A stretch of 12,689 nucleotides of DNA from an uncultured Trueperaceae bacterium (GTDB lineage Bacteria > Deinococcota > Deinococci > Deinococcales > Trueperaceae), in NCBI GenBank assembly GCA_937907415.1, contig CALCHY010000028.1, positions 1 through 12,689 on the forward strand, given 5' to 3'. Below are positions 1 through 6,763 of the stretch, one piece after another. Below the pieces are notes generated by a model that saw only the letters and a list, made by a program, of their open reading frames with translations, did not search any database and was not told the DNA's origin. Numbering within the stretch: position 1 is the first letter of the stretch; every line of letters starts with the position of its first letter. A program made the translations under genes and the position numbers.

Positions 1-111
1 TCTGAGATCCGCGGCAAGGTGATGGACGCCCTCAGCCTCGGCGCCAAGACCAAGAACTTGAACGATGCGACCGAAATAGACAACGGTGACGCCGAAGTCA
101 TGGAAGCCTGA
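1..111 (+). CDS. C-terminal end of an unidentified protein (partial)
   Basis: The first reading frame is open from the window edge to a TGA at 109-111 and gives 36 residues beginning SEIRGKVMDALSLGAK and ending in an acidic tail, DNGDAEVMEA. Third codon positions are mostly G or C, as in the confirmed genes nearby, which supports real coding. I do not recognise the family: the visible part is a short basic/hydrophobic helix-like stretch followed by an acidic tail, with no diagnostic motif. A small hairpin (CCGC, GAAA tetraloop, GCGG at 115-126) lies just after the stop but lacks a T tract, so it is at best a weak terminator candidate. The start and the rest of the gene lie upstream of the window. 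Confidence 0.6.
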   Translation, partial: SEIRGKVMDALSLGAKTKNLNDATEIDNGDAEVMEA

Positions 112-388
112 GAACCGCGAAAGCGGCTCCCTCTCTCGCAGGCGACACTAACCTTATAGGCCGGGCCAGGGTCCTCCCGAAGGCGCTAGCGTACACGTTT
201 CGCTATCGGGGCAGGCCCCACGCCCGGCCGACGGCGTTACGATGGCTCAACCGTCGGCGTGACGAGCGTCACAGCCCGACCAAGTGGGGTACCGGGCGAC
301 CGCCCACTCAAGCGCAAAGCCGCGGACGCGGGCGCCAGAGTGACGCGCGAAGCACAGCCACCGGACCTCCAGGAGGTGCGGTTCTACA
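112..388 (+). promoter_or_regulatory. Structured intergenic leader region upstream of korA
   Basis: This 277-base gap holds no convincing gene but is rich in inverted repeats. GGCCGGGC (159-166) pairs perfectly with GCCCGGCC (222-229). Between those arms lie three small hairpins: GGG/CCC (169-171 with 176-178), TAGCG/CGCTA (187-191 with 201-205) and GGGG/CCCC (208-211 with 216-219). GCCGACGG (227-234) pairs with CCGTCGGC (251-258) and shares bases 227-229 with the first long stem, so the two stems cannot form together. Further on are the palindrome GTGACGAGCGTCAC (259-272) and AGTGGG/CCCACT (283-288 with 303-308). TTATAG (154-159) and TACGAT (238-243) resemble -10 boxes, but neither has a good -35 at normal spacing. 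The region ends with a strong Shine-Dalgarno, AGGAGGTG (371-378). A regulatory leader is plausible; GC-rich chance pairing is the alternative. Confidence 0.35.
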
Positions 389-2215
389 ATGGAAGCCACC
401 CAACTGGGCAGCAGTCCCACCGAGCAGCACGGCACGGATGCAAGAGTCAACGACTTCTCCCTCGTTGTGGCCACGGCAAACGGCACTGGCAGCCAAACGG
501 CCAACCTCACGCTGCTGCGCTCGTTCTTCAAGATGGGCATACCAGTCCACGGAAAGAACATCTTCCCGTCCAACATCCAAGGCTTACCAACCTGGTATCA
601 CATTCGCGTAAGCAAAGACGGCTACGTTGCGCGGCACCCATCCGAGTTGCTCGTGGCGTTCAATCCAGCCACGCTGCACGAAGACGTTGCCAACCTGCCA
701 GCCGGTGGGGTGGTCATCCATAACGCCGACCTGCGCCTGCGACCAGACCGCAGCGATCTGACCTACTACCCGGTGCCCGTCAAGGAACTCTTGGCGGGCG
801 TCGAAGTGAAAGGGAAGATCAAGGAGTACATCGCCAACATGACGTACGTCGGGGTCGTCGCCCACCTCCTCGGCGTGCCCCTCGAAGTACTGGAAGAAGC
901 GCTAGGGCACCACTTCGGCAAGCGCCAGAAGCTCATCGACAGCAACCTGGAAGTCGTACGCATCGCGTACGAGTGGGCCGTTCTGAACCTGCCAAAGACC
1001 GACCGCTTCCGCGTAGCCCCCATGAACGCGACGACCGGCCTGATCATGATGACAGGCAACGAGGCGGGCGCCCTTGGCAGCGTCTACGGTGGCGTTAGCG
1101 TGTCAGGCTGGTACCCGATCACCCCATCGACCAGCTTCATCGACTCGCTGCGCGAGTACCTCGCCAAGCTCCGCGTCGGCCCAGACGGCAAAGCCACCTT
1201 CAGCGTCATCCAGGCGGAAGACGAACTCGCCGCCATCGGCATGGTCGTAGGGGCGGGCTGGGCTGGCGCGCGCGCCGTAACCGCAACGAGCGGGCCAGGC
1301 ATCTCCCTCATGGCCGAGTTCCTCGGCCTCGCCTACTACGCGGAAGTGCCGGCGGTAGTGTGGGACATCCAACGCGTGGGTCCAAGCACGGGACTGCCAA
1401 CGCGCACCAGCCAAGGCGACGTGGCGTTCGCGTACAACCTGGGCCACGGCGACACCAAGCAGGTGCTGCTGTTCCCCTCATCCATCGAGGAGTGCTTCGA
1501 GTTCGGTTACAAGGCGCACGACCTGGCCGACAAGCTCCAGACACCCGTTCTCGTGCTCTCCGACCTCGACCTCGGCATGAACAACTGGATGGGCAAGCCG
1601 TTCGAGTACCCAGATGCGCCACTGGACCGCGGCAAGGTGCTCAACGCCGAAGAAGTAGCGGCCCTGCCGGAGTTCGGGCGCTACAAGGACGTAGACGGCG
1701 ACGGCGTGCCGTACCGCACCCTGCCTGGCAACGAGAACCCACGCGCGGCCTGGTTCGGGCGCGGCACCGGTCACGACGAGCAAGCCAGGTACTCCGAACG
1801 CGCAGAGGACTGGGTCAAGAACATGGACCGACTGGCCCGCAAGTTCGATACCGCCCGCGCACTAGTGCCCGCCGCCGTGGTAGATGAGCAGCCGGGCGCC
1901 AAGCTCGGCATCATCGCGTACGGCACGACGCGCTACGCCATCGAGGAAGCGCGTGACCTGCTCGCCGCACGTGGCGTTGCAACGGACTTCATGCGCATTC
2001 GCGCCTTGCCCATAGGCCCGGAAGTCGAGGAGTTCGTGGCGGCCCATGAGCGCCTGGTCGTCATCGAGATGAACCGCGACGGTCAGCTCACCGCCATCTT
2101 GCGCGACGAGCTGCCAGTGCACGCCGCCAAACTCAAGCCCATCGCCTACCTAGACGGCATGCCACTCACCGCCGACTGGGTAGTGGGGCGCCTCAACGCC
2201 CACTTAGGGGAGTGA
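389..2215 (+). CDS. korA: 2-oxoacid:ferredoxin oxidoreductase, fused gamma-alpha subunit (KorA type)
   Basis: This cytoplasmic subunit works with the KorB-type protein encoded next to it to decarboxylate a 2-oxoacid, most likely 2-oxoglutarate, to the acyl-CoA while reducing ferredoxin, a TCA-cycle step replacing or supplementing the dehydrogenase complex. The 608 residues show the fused arrangement. The gamma domain comes first (about 22-200), with GTGSQ at 32-36 and the family signature HGKNIFPSNIQGLPTWY around 54-70. The alpha (pyrimidine-binding) domain follows from about 215, with YPITPST at 242-248 and TSGPG at 300-304, and a C-terminal domain covers about 505-605. The ATG at 389 is preceded by AGGAGGTG with a 10-base gap, a convincing start. 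The stop lies 5 bases before korB's preferred ATG, so the two are surely cotranscribed. The substrate is inferred from family resemblance; pyruvate or branched-chain 2-oxoacids cannot be excluded from sequence alone. Confidence 0.93.
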   Translation: MEATQLGSSPTEQHGTDARVNDFSLVVATANGTGSQTANLTLLRSFFKMGIPVHGKNIFPSNIQGLPTWYHIRVSKDGYVARHPSELLVAFNPATLHEDVANLPAGGVVIHNADLRLRPDRSDLTYYPVPVKELLAGVEVKGKIKEYIANMTYVGVVAHLLGVPLEVLEEALGHHFGKRQKLIDSNLEVVRIAYEWAVLNLPKTDRFRVAPMNATTGLIMMTGNEAGALGSVYGGVSVSGWYPITPSTSFIDSLREYLAKLRVGPDGKATFSVIQAEDELAAIGMVVGAGWAGARAVTATSGPGISLMAEFLGLAYYAEVPAVVWDIQRVGPSTGLPTRTSQGDVAFAYNLGHGDTKQVLLFPSSIEECFEFGYKAHDLADKLQTPVLVLSDLDLGMNNWMGKPFEYPDAPLDRGKVLNAEEVAALPEFGRYKDVDGDGVPYRTLPGNENPRAAWFGRGTGHDEQARYSERAEDWVKNMDRLARKFDTARALVPAAVVDEQPGAKLGIIAYGTTRYAIEEARDLLAARGVATDFMRIRALPIGPEVEEFVAAHERLVVIEMNRDGQLTAILRDELPVHAAKLKPIAYLDGMPLTADWVVGRLNAHLGE

Positions 2216-2220
2216 CGAGT

Positions 2221-3261
2221 ATGGACAGACCAGCACCAGCCGCCAAGCTCAACCGCGCCGGCCTAAGCAAAAGCGACTACGTCGGCAGCCCGTCCACGCT
2301 CTGCAAGGGCTGCGGCCACAACTCGGTCGCCAGTCAACTCATCCAGATCGCGTACGAACTCGATCTGCGGCCGCACGAGATCATCAAACTCTCCGGGATC
2401 GGCTGCTCGAGCAAGTCGCCCGCCTACTTCCTCGGTCAATCGCACGGCTTCAACTCACTGCACGGCCGCATGCCCGCCCTAGGAACTGGCGCGCTGCAGG
2501 CGAACCACACCGTGCGCGCCATAGGCATCAGCGGCGACGGCGACACCGGCTCCATCGGCCTCGGCCAGTTCAAGCACATGCTCAGGCGCAACGTACGCAT
2601 GGCATATCTAGTTGAGAACAACGGCGTTTACGGCCTCACGAAGGGTCAGTTCTCTGCCACGTCAGAAGAAGGTCACAAGCTCAAGTACGCTGGCGTCAAC
2701 CAGTTCCCGGCGCTAGACCTCTGCCTCGAGGCGCTCGCGGCGGGAGCCGGTTTCGTTGCGCGCACCTTCGCTGGCGACGCCAAGCAAGTGCGCGAGGTCA
2801 TCAAGGCCGGCCTGTCGTTCCGCGGAACCGCCGTCATCGACATCATCAGCCCGTGCGTGGCGTTCAACGACGAGGCGGACTCGCGCCACAGCTACGCGTA
2901 CGGTCGCGAGCACGAGCGCGCCCTGCAGGACGTAGGGTTCATCCCGGCGCAAGAAGAGATCATCATCGATGACTACGAGCCAGGCACGACGCAGATCGTC
3001 GAACTGCACGACGGCTCGCGCATGACCCTGCGCAAACTCGAGGCCGACTACGACGCCTCGAACCGTGTCCAGGCCATGGCGCGCCTGCAGCAGGCGGACG
3101 CCCAGGGTGAACTGCTGACTGGCATCGTCTACTACGACGACTCGCGCCCATCCCTCGCGGAAGTCAGCGGCATGACCGACACGCCGCTCTCCATGCTGCC
3201 CGATGAGCAGTTGCGCCCATCCGCCGCCGCGCTGCACGATCTCATGGCTGGTTACGCCTGA
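2221..3261 (+). CDS. korB: 2-oxoacid:ferredoxin oxidoreductase, beta subunit (KorB type)
   Basis: This subunit carries thiamine diphosphate and the 4Fe-4S cluster that passes electrons from the oxidised 2-oxoacid to ferredoxin. With the start used here the protein has 346 residues. Four cysteines match the cluster ligands of two-subunit enzymes of this family: C28 and C31 (CKGCGH), C62 (GIGCSS) and C212 (SPCVAFND). The thiamine diphosphate/Mg motif runs from GDGDTG (105-110) to NN (133-134). Beta subunits are often about 280-300 residues, so this one has a somewhat long C-terminal tail. I chose ATG 2221 because AGGGGAG (2206-2212) sits 8 bases before it. A GTG at 2212 overlapping the korA stop is in frame and would add three residues, but it leaves no room for a ribosome binding site. 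No ferredoxin gene or delta subunit is nearby, so a ferredoxin encoded elsewhere must accept the electrons. Confidence 0.93.
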   Translation: MDRPAPAAKLNRAGLSKSDYVGSPSTLCKGCGHNSVASQLIQIAYELDLRPHEIIKLSGIGCSSKSPAYFLGQSHGFNSLHGRMPALGTGALQANHTVRAIGISGDGDTGSIGLGQFKHMLRRNVRMAYLVENNGVYGLTKGQFSATSEEGHKLKYAGVNQFPALDLCLEALAAGAGFVARTFAGDAKQVREVIKAGLSFRGTAVIDIISPCVAFNDEADSRHSYAYGREHERALQDVGFIPAQEEIIIDDYEPGTTQIVELHDGSRMTLRKLEADYDASNRVQAMARLQQADAQGELLTGIVYYDDSRPSLAEVSGMTDTPLSMLPDEQLRPSAAALHDLMAGYA

Positions 3262-3272
3262 GCCATACGGAA

Positions 3273-3302
3273 GGGAGCAGCACGGCGGCAGGTGCTGCTC
3301 CC
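3273..3302 (+). terminator. Perfect 11-bp hairpin after korB (possible terminator or translation-control element)
   Basis: GGGAGCAGCAC (3273-3283) pairs without mismatch with GTGCTGCTCCC (3292-3302) across an 8-base loop. It begins 12 bases after the korB stop. There is no T tract, so it does not look like a textbook intrinsic terminator, though strong GC-rich stems can still slow or end transcription or protect a 3' end. The 3' arm ends exactly one base before the CTG codon that appears to begin the glycosyltransferase, and the 5' arm contains most of AAGGGAG (3271-3277), the only Shine-Dalgarno-like stretch nearby. It could therefore also limit translation of that gene. Confidence 0.5.
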
Positions 3303-4430
3303 CTGCGCATCGCGTGGGTAAGCGAGACGTTCCTACCGAAGGTAGACGGTGTCGTCACGCGCCTCACGGCCACCCTCACGGCGCTCGAGCGGCAAGGGCA
3401 CGAGGTGCTCGTGCTCGCGCCGCCGGGCGCGCCCGAGCGCTACGGGCGGCACCGCGTGCTCTCAGCAGGCGGGGTGGCCTTCCCGTGGTACCCGGAGCAC
3501 CAGGCGGCACTGCCTTCCGGTCGCCTCGCTAGGGCCGTAACCGACTTCGCGCCTGACGTCGTGCACGTGATCAACCCCGTCCTGTTCGGGACGTGGGGAG
3601 CGATCATCGCTCGGCGCGCCCGCCTTCCGTTGGTGGCGAGCTTCCACACCGACCCGAAAGTCGTGCACGATCTGAAGCTCGGTTGGGTGAGGCGCCCACT
3701 CGAGGTCCTCGACCGTGAAGTCCACAACCTCGCCCACCTGAACCTCGCGACGAGCCCGCAGATGATCGAACTCGCACGCGAGCTCGGCATCAGGCGCGTG
3801 CGCTTGTGGCAGAAGGCGGTCGATACCGAGCGCTTCAACCCCCGCTACCGCAGCGCCAGCATGCGCGCGCGGTTGACGGGCGGGGAGCCAAGCGCGGGGC
3901 TCGTGGTGTACGCAGGGCGCGTGTCACACGAGAAGCGCATGGACGTACTGGCCGACGCGGCCGTCGCTCTAGCGGGAGAAGGAGTGCGCTTCGCCGTCGT
4001 CGGAGACGGACCAGCGCTACCCGAACTGAAGGCGCGCCTGGCGGGCAGCGGCACCGTCTTCACCGGCTTCTTGCACGGTGAGGCGTTGTCAGAGGCGTAC
4101 GCCAGCGGGGACGTCTTCGCGTTCCCTTCGACGTCTGAGACGCTCGGTTTCGCCGCACTCGAGGCCATGGCGGCCGGAGTGCCGGTAGTTGCCGCCGCAG
4201 CAGGCGGATTACCTCACGTCGTGAGGGACGGCGACAACGGCGTGCTGGTGGCGCCAGGTGACGCCGGAGCCCTCGCGGCCGCCATCAGGCGCCTCATAGC
4301 CGACCGCACGGAGCTCGCGCGCCTGGCCGCAGCCGGGCGCGCGGATGCCGAGCGCTGGACGTGGGACGCGGCGACGACCGACCTCGTGGCGCGCTACCGG
4401 CAGGCACGGCTAGTCGCGCGGCGCGGGTAG
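3303..4430 (+). CDS. Glycosyltransferase family 4 (GT-B fold), non-canonical start
   Basis: The enzyme transfers a sugar from a nucleotide-sugar donor to a lipid or carbohydrate acceptor at the cytoplasmic face of the membrane. The N-terminus RIAWVSETFLPKVDGVVTRL is the classic first strand and loop of GT4 enzymes of the MgtA-like mannosyltransferase / sulfoquinovosyltransferase type. The donor domain shows VYAGRVSHEKRMDVL, a VGDGP segment, and the EX7E motif with E279 and E287 (ETLGFAALE). At 375 residues it has normal family length. The conserved frame is open from a stop at 3204-3206, but no ATG, GTG or TTG occurs in it until GTG 3405, which would delete the first strand. CTG 3303 places the start exactly at the family N-terminus; CTG 3258, overlapping the korB stop as CTGA, is the other candidate. 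A sequencing error is possible. Donor and acceptor are not predictable; glycolipid synthesis is a reasonable guess. Confidence 0.85.
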   Translation: MRIAWVSETFLPKVDGVVTRLTATLTALERQGHEVLVLAPPGAPERYGRHRVLSAGGVAFPWYPEHQAALPSGRLARAVTDFAPDVVHVINPVLFGTWGAIIARRARLPLVASFHTDPKVVHDLKLGWVRRPLEVLDREVHNLAHLNLATSPQMIELARELGIRRVRLWQKAVDTERFNPRYRSASMRARLTGGEPSAGLVVYAGRVSHEKRMDVLADAAVALAGEGVRFAVVGDGPALPELKARLAGSGTVFTGFLHGEALSEAYASGDVFAFPSTSETLGFAALEAMAAGVPVVAAAAGGLPHVVRDGDNGVLVAPGDAGALAAAIRRLIADRTELARLAAAGRADAERWTWDAATTDLVARYRQARLVARRG

Positions 4431-4490
4431 CAGCAGTGCAATGACCCCCTCACTTTCTCGCTGATCAGGTCAGCCTTTGCGCGGCGGTGA

Positions 4491-4496
4491 TAGCAT
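4491..4496 (+). promoter_or_regulatory. Candidate -10 element (TAGCAT) for the MFS gene
   Basis: TAGCAT matches four of six bases of TATAAT, including the key first, second and last positions. It ends 12 bases before the MFS start codon, so a transcript from it would have a leader of only about 6 bases. No Shine-Dalgarno is present before ATG 4509. Nearly leaderless mRNAs with a TANNNT box just upstream of the start are reported as common in Deinococcus, so the arrangement fits the suspected lineage. No good -35 lies at the usual distance, so this remains a weak call. Confidence 0.3.
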
Positions 4497-4508
4497 CCTC
4501 AACACCCG

Positions 4509-5708
4509 ATGCTCCTGGCTATCTACCTCCCTGCAGTCCTACTAGCCATCTGCGACGGACTCCTGATACCAACCCTGCCCGTTTTCGCTGAGAGTTTCGG
4601 AGTCTCCATCGGCTGGGTCGGTCTCGTGCTCGCGGCGGAGGGCATCGGCACGCTCTTCGCGGACGTGCCCGCCGGACACGTGGTGAACGGCATGCGTGCG
4701 CGGCCAGCCATGATCCTAGGCATGGGCCTCATCACGGCGGCAGCGCTAGCCAGCGCGCTGGCGCCGAGCCTCGCTTGGCTCTTCGGCTTCCGCTTCCTTT
4801 CTGGCGTCGGGTTGTCCGTGTGGAACGTCTCCCGCCATGTCTTCCTAACTAGCGCAACGAGCAGCGTCAACCGCGGCCGCACCATGGGCGTGTTCGGCGG
4901 TCTCACGCGCCTTGGCGGCTTCATCGGCCCGGCAAGCGGCGGGGTGCTGGCAACCTACTTCGGGTTGCGTTCACCCTTCGTGCTCTACGTCCTGATCGGC
5001 GTCGGCGCCATGTTGCTCCTCGCGCTCATCAAGCTGCCAGCCGGCATGGCGGAGCCGCGCAGACGCCCGGAGGACGGACCACTCGAGCGTGCCGCACGCG
5101 GCAAGGCGCTTGACGAGGCTCGCGGCCGGCTGCTGAATGCGGGCGGCGCACAACTCCTCGGTCAGGCAGTGCGGGCCGGTCGGCGCGTGCTCGTGCCGCT
5201 CTACGCCACGCAAGTGCTTGGCCTCGACGTTGGCGTTGCGGGCGTCATAGTCAGCGTCTCGAACCTGGCAGACATGTCGCTCTTCTACCCGGCGGGCCTG
5301 ATAATGGACCGGCTTGGGCGCAAGTTCGCGATCGTGCCCTCCTTCATCATCCAGGCCGTCGGGATGGCGCTCGTGCCGTTCAGCGGCGGCGCCGTCGGGC
5401 TCGGCGCGGCGGCGGTCCTCATGGGCATAGGCAACGGCATCAGTGCTGGGACCATGATGACGTTAGGCGCCGACCTCGCCCCGCGCGGTGCGGTGGCGGC
5501 CTTCCTCGGTCGCTGGCGACTGATCGGCGACGCTGGTTACGTCGCCGGTCCGGTCGTGGTTGGCCTCGTTGGCCAGGCCCTCGGCCTTGGCCCGTCCGCG
5601 CTAGCGGTGGCGGCCATCGGTGGGGGAACGGCGGCGTGGTTCGCCTTCCTCGTGCCAGAAACGCTGAAGCGCAAGGACGGAGCAGGCGGCGTTACTCCTC
5701 CCAGGTAA
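4509..5708 (+). CDS. Major facilitator superfamily transporter, drug/H+ antiporter-like
   Basis: This 399-residue inner-membrane protein has the hydrophobic pattern of a 12-helix MFS carrier, with a charged central cytoplasmic loop at about 178-212. Signature segments are PAGLIMDRLGRK (261-272), the classic motif A in the second half, and a degenerate first-half copy at about 51-66. GGFIGPASGG (136-145) resembles motif C, typical of antiporters that export drugs or metabolites. The substrate cannot be told from sequence. ATG 4509 fits because the first helix begins at once (LLAIYLPAVLLAI), though no ribosome binding site precedes it. The gene is 78 bases downstream of the glycosyltransferase on the same strand and could be a separate unit. 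Its last 17 bases overlap the end of the convergent dipeptidase gene. Confidence 0.85.
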   Translation: MLLAIYLPAVLLAICDGLLIPTLPVFAESFGVSIGWVGLVLAAEGIGTLFADVPAGHVVNGMRARPAMILGMGLITAAALASALAPSLAWLFGFRFLSGVGLSVWNVSRHVFLTSATSSVNRGRTMGVFGGLTRLGGFIGPASGGVLATYFGLRSPFVLYVLIGVGAMLLLALIKLPAGMAEPRRRPEDGPLERAARGKALDEARGRLLNAGGAQLLGQAVRAGRRVLVPLYATQVLGLDVGVAGVIVSVSNLADMSLFYPAGLIMDRLGRKFAIVPSFIIQAVGMALVPFSGGAVGLGAAAVLMGIGNGISAGTMMTLGADLAPRGAVAAFLGRWRLIGDAGYVAGPVVVGLVGQALGLGPSALAVAAIGGGTAAWFAFLVPETLKRKDGAGGVTPPR

Positions 5709-6735
5709 GGCGCAACACGCGCAACCAGTTGAGGTAGCCGATCTTGCGCAAGCTCTCGTCGTCGTAACCCGCAGCCGCCAACGCGCTCATCAGGTTGGGC
5801 ACGTGCGCCACGTCCTTGACGGAGTCCGGCATGGTCGCGCCATCGAAGTCGGAGCCTAACGCCACGCCGTCGATGCCGAGCTTGTCGACCAAGTGGTCAA
5901 CGTGCCTGACCATCACCTCGATCGGCAGGCTAGTGGCCCTGCTGCCTTCCGGATCGAGGAAGCCGACGTTGTAGTTGAGGCCAACGACACCGTTGGACGC
6001 CTTGACGGCGGCGAGCTGTTCGTCCGTCAGGTTGCGGGGCGACGGCGACACGGCATGGGCGTTCGAGTGCGTGGCGACGAGCGGATCGTCCGAGAGGGCG
6101 GCGACGTCCCAGAAACCGCGCTCCGTGATGTGAGAGAGGTCGAGCATGATGCCCAACTCGTTGCAGCGCTTGACGAGCGCCCTGCCGTGCGGGGTGAGGC
6201 CCGGCCCGACGTCTGGGCTGCTAGGGAAGTGGAAGGGGACACCGAAGCCGAAGAGGTTGGGGCGGCTCCACACGGGACCAAGCGACCGCAGCCCGGCCGC
6301 GTAGTAGGTGTCGAGGGCGCACAGGTCTGGCCCGATGGCTTCCGCGCCCTCGAAGTGCATGATGGCGGCGAAGACGCCGGCTGCAACCGCGCTCTCGAGC
6401 TCGGCGACCGTTCGCACTAGCCTGAAGCGGTCCTGTGGGTCTTGGTCCCAGGCGCTGAGCTGAGCGACGCATGCGTCTGCGTGGGCGCGGGCCACTCCAC
6501 TGTCGACGGCGCCAGCTGGTGCGATCGGCAGTCCAGGGTGATCGGCGAGAGCGGCGTACTTCGCGGGTAACGGCGCGGAGGGCGTCCAGACGGCGAAGAA
6601 CCCGCCCACCATGCCGCCTTCCTTCGCGCGCACCAGGTCGAGGTGGCCGTCGCCTTGGCGCGCGAAGAGGTCGCGCGCCGGGTCAGCCAGGTGGTTGAGC
6701 AGCGTGTCGTTGTGACCGTCGAAGACTGGGATCAT
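5692..6735 (-). CDS. M19 family membrane-type dipeptidase (renal dipeptidase homologue)
   Basis: This zinc dipeptidase hydrolyses dipeptides, and family members often accept substrates with a D-residue at the C-terminal position. The 347-residue protein carries the metal and catalytic residues expected of M19: H8 and D10 (DGHNDTLL), bridging E129 (HFEGAEAI), H202 (DLSHITERGFWD), H223 (ATHSNAHAVS), R234 (SPSPRNL) and D296 (LGSDFDGA). Their spacing is close to that of animal renal dipeptidase. There is no signal peptide or anchor, so the enzyme is probably cytoplasmic. It is the last gene of the minus-strand peptide-uptake unit, 28 bases after the DppC-type permease, which suggests it cleaves what the transporter imports. 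No strong Shine-Dalgarno precedes ATG 6735; translation may be partly coupled to the upstream gene. Its 3' end overlaps the convergent MFS gene by 17 bases. Confidence 0.92.
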   Translation of the reverse strand: MIPVFDGHNDTLLNHLADPARDLFARQGDGHLDLVRAKEGGMVGGFFAVWTPSAPLPAKYAALADHPGLPIAPAGAVDSGVARAHADACVAQLSAWDQDPQDRFRLVRTVAELESAVAAGVFAAIMHFEGAEAIGPDLCALDTYYAAGLRSLGPVWSRPNLFGFGVPFHFPSSPDVGPGLTPHGRALVKRCNELGIMLDLSHITERGFWDVAALSDDPLVATHSNAHAVSPSPRNLTDEQLAAVKASNGVVGLNYNVGFLDPEGSRATSLPIEVMVRHVDHLVDKLGIDGVALGSDFDGATMPDSVKDVAHVPNLMSALAAAGYDDESLRKIGYLNWLRVLRLTWEE

Positions 6736-6748
6736 GTCGCAAAGGTTA

Positions 6749-6763
6749 CCGCCAACCTGGCGG
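6749..6763 (-). other. Small intercistronic hairpin between permease and dipeptidase genes
   Basis: CCGCCA and TGGCGG are perfectly complementary and separated by three bases. On the coding minus strand the stem begins directly after the TAG stop of the DppC-type permease (6764-6766) and ends 13 bases before the dipeptidase ATG. It has no T tract. It may protect the permease message or modulate read-through into the dipeptidase gene; the 6-bp stem in GC-rich DNA could also be chance. Confidence 0.3.

Noticed and set aside
159..229. Cloverleaf-like folding resembling a tRNA
   Set aside because: The closing stem has 8 bp, the middle loop has 9 bases, and there is no GTTC-type T loop or conserved D-loop G pair, so it is not a tRNA. 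Kept only as a possible structured leader.
2212..2220. GTG 2212 as the korB start
   Set aside because: AGGGGAG abuts this GTG directly but lies 8 bases before ATG 2221, so 2221 is the better start.
5893..6420. Plus-strand open frame opposite the dipeptidase gene
   Set aside because: The composition is low-complexity and arginine/valine-rich with no recognisable domain; the minus-strand frame carries the full M19 catalytic set.
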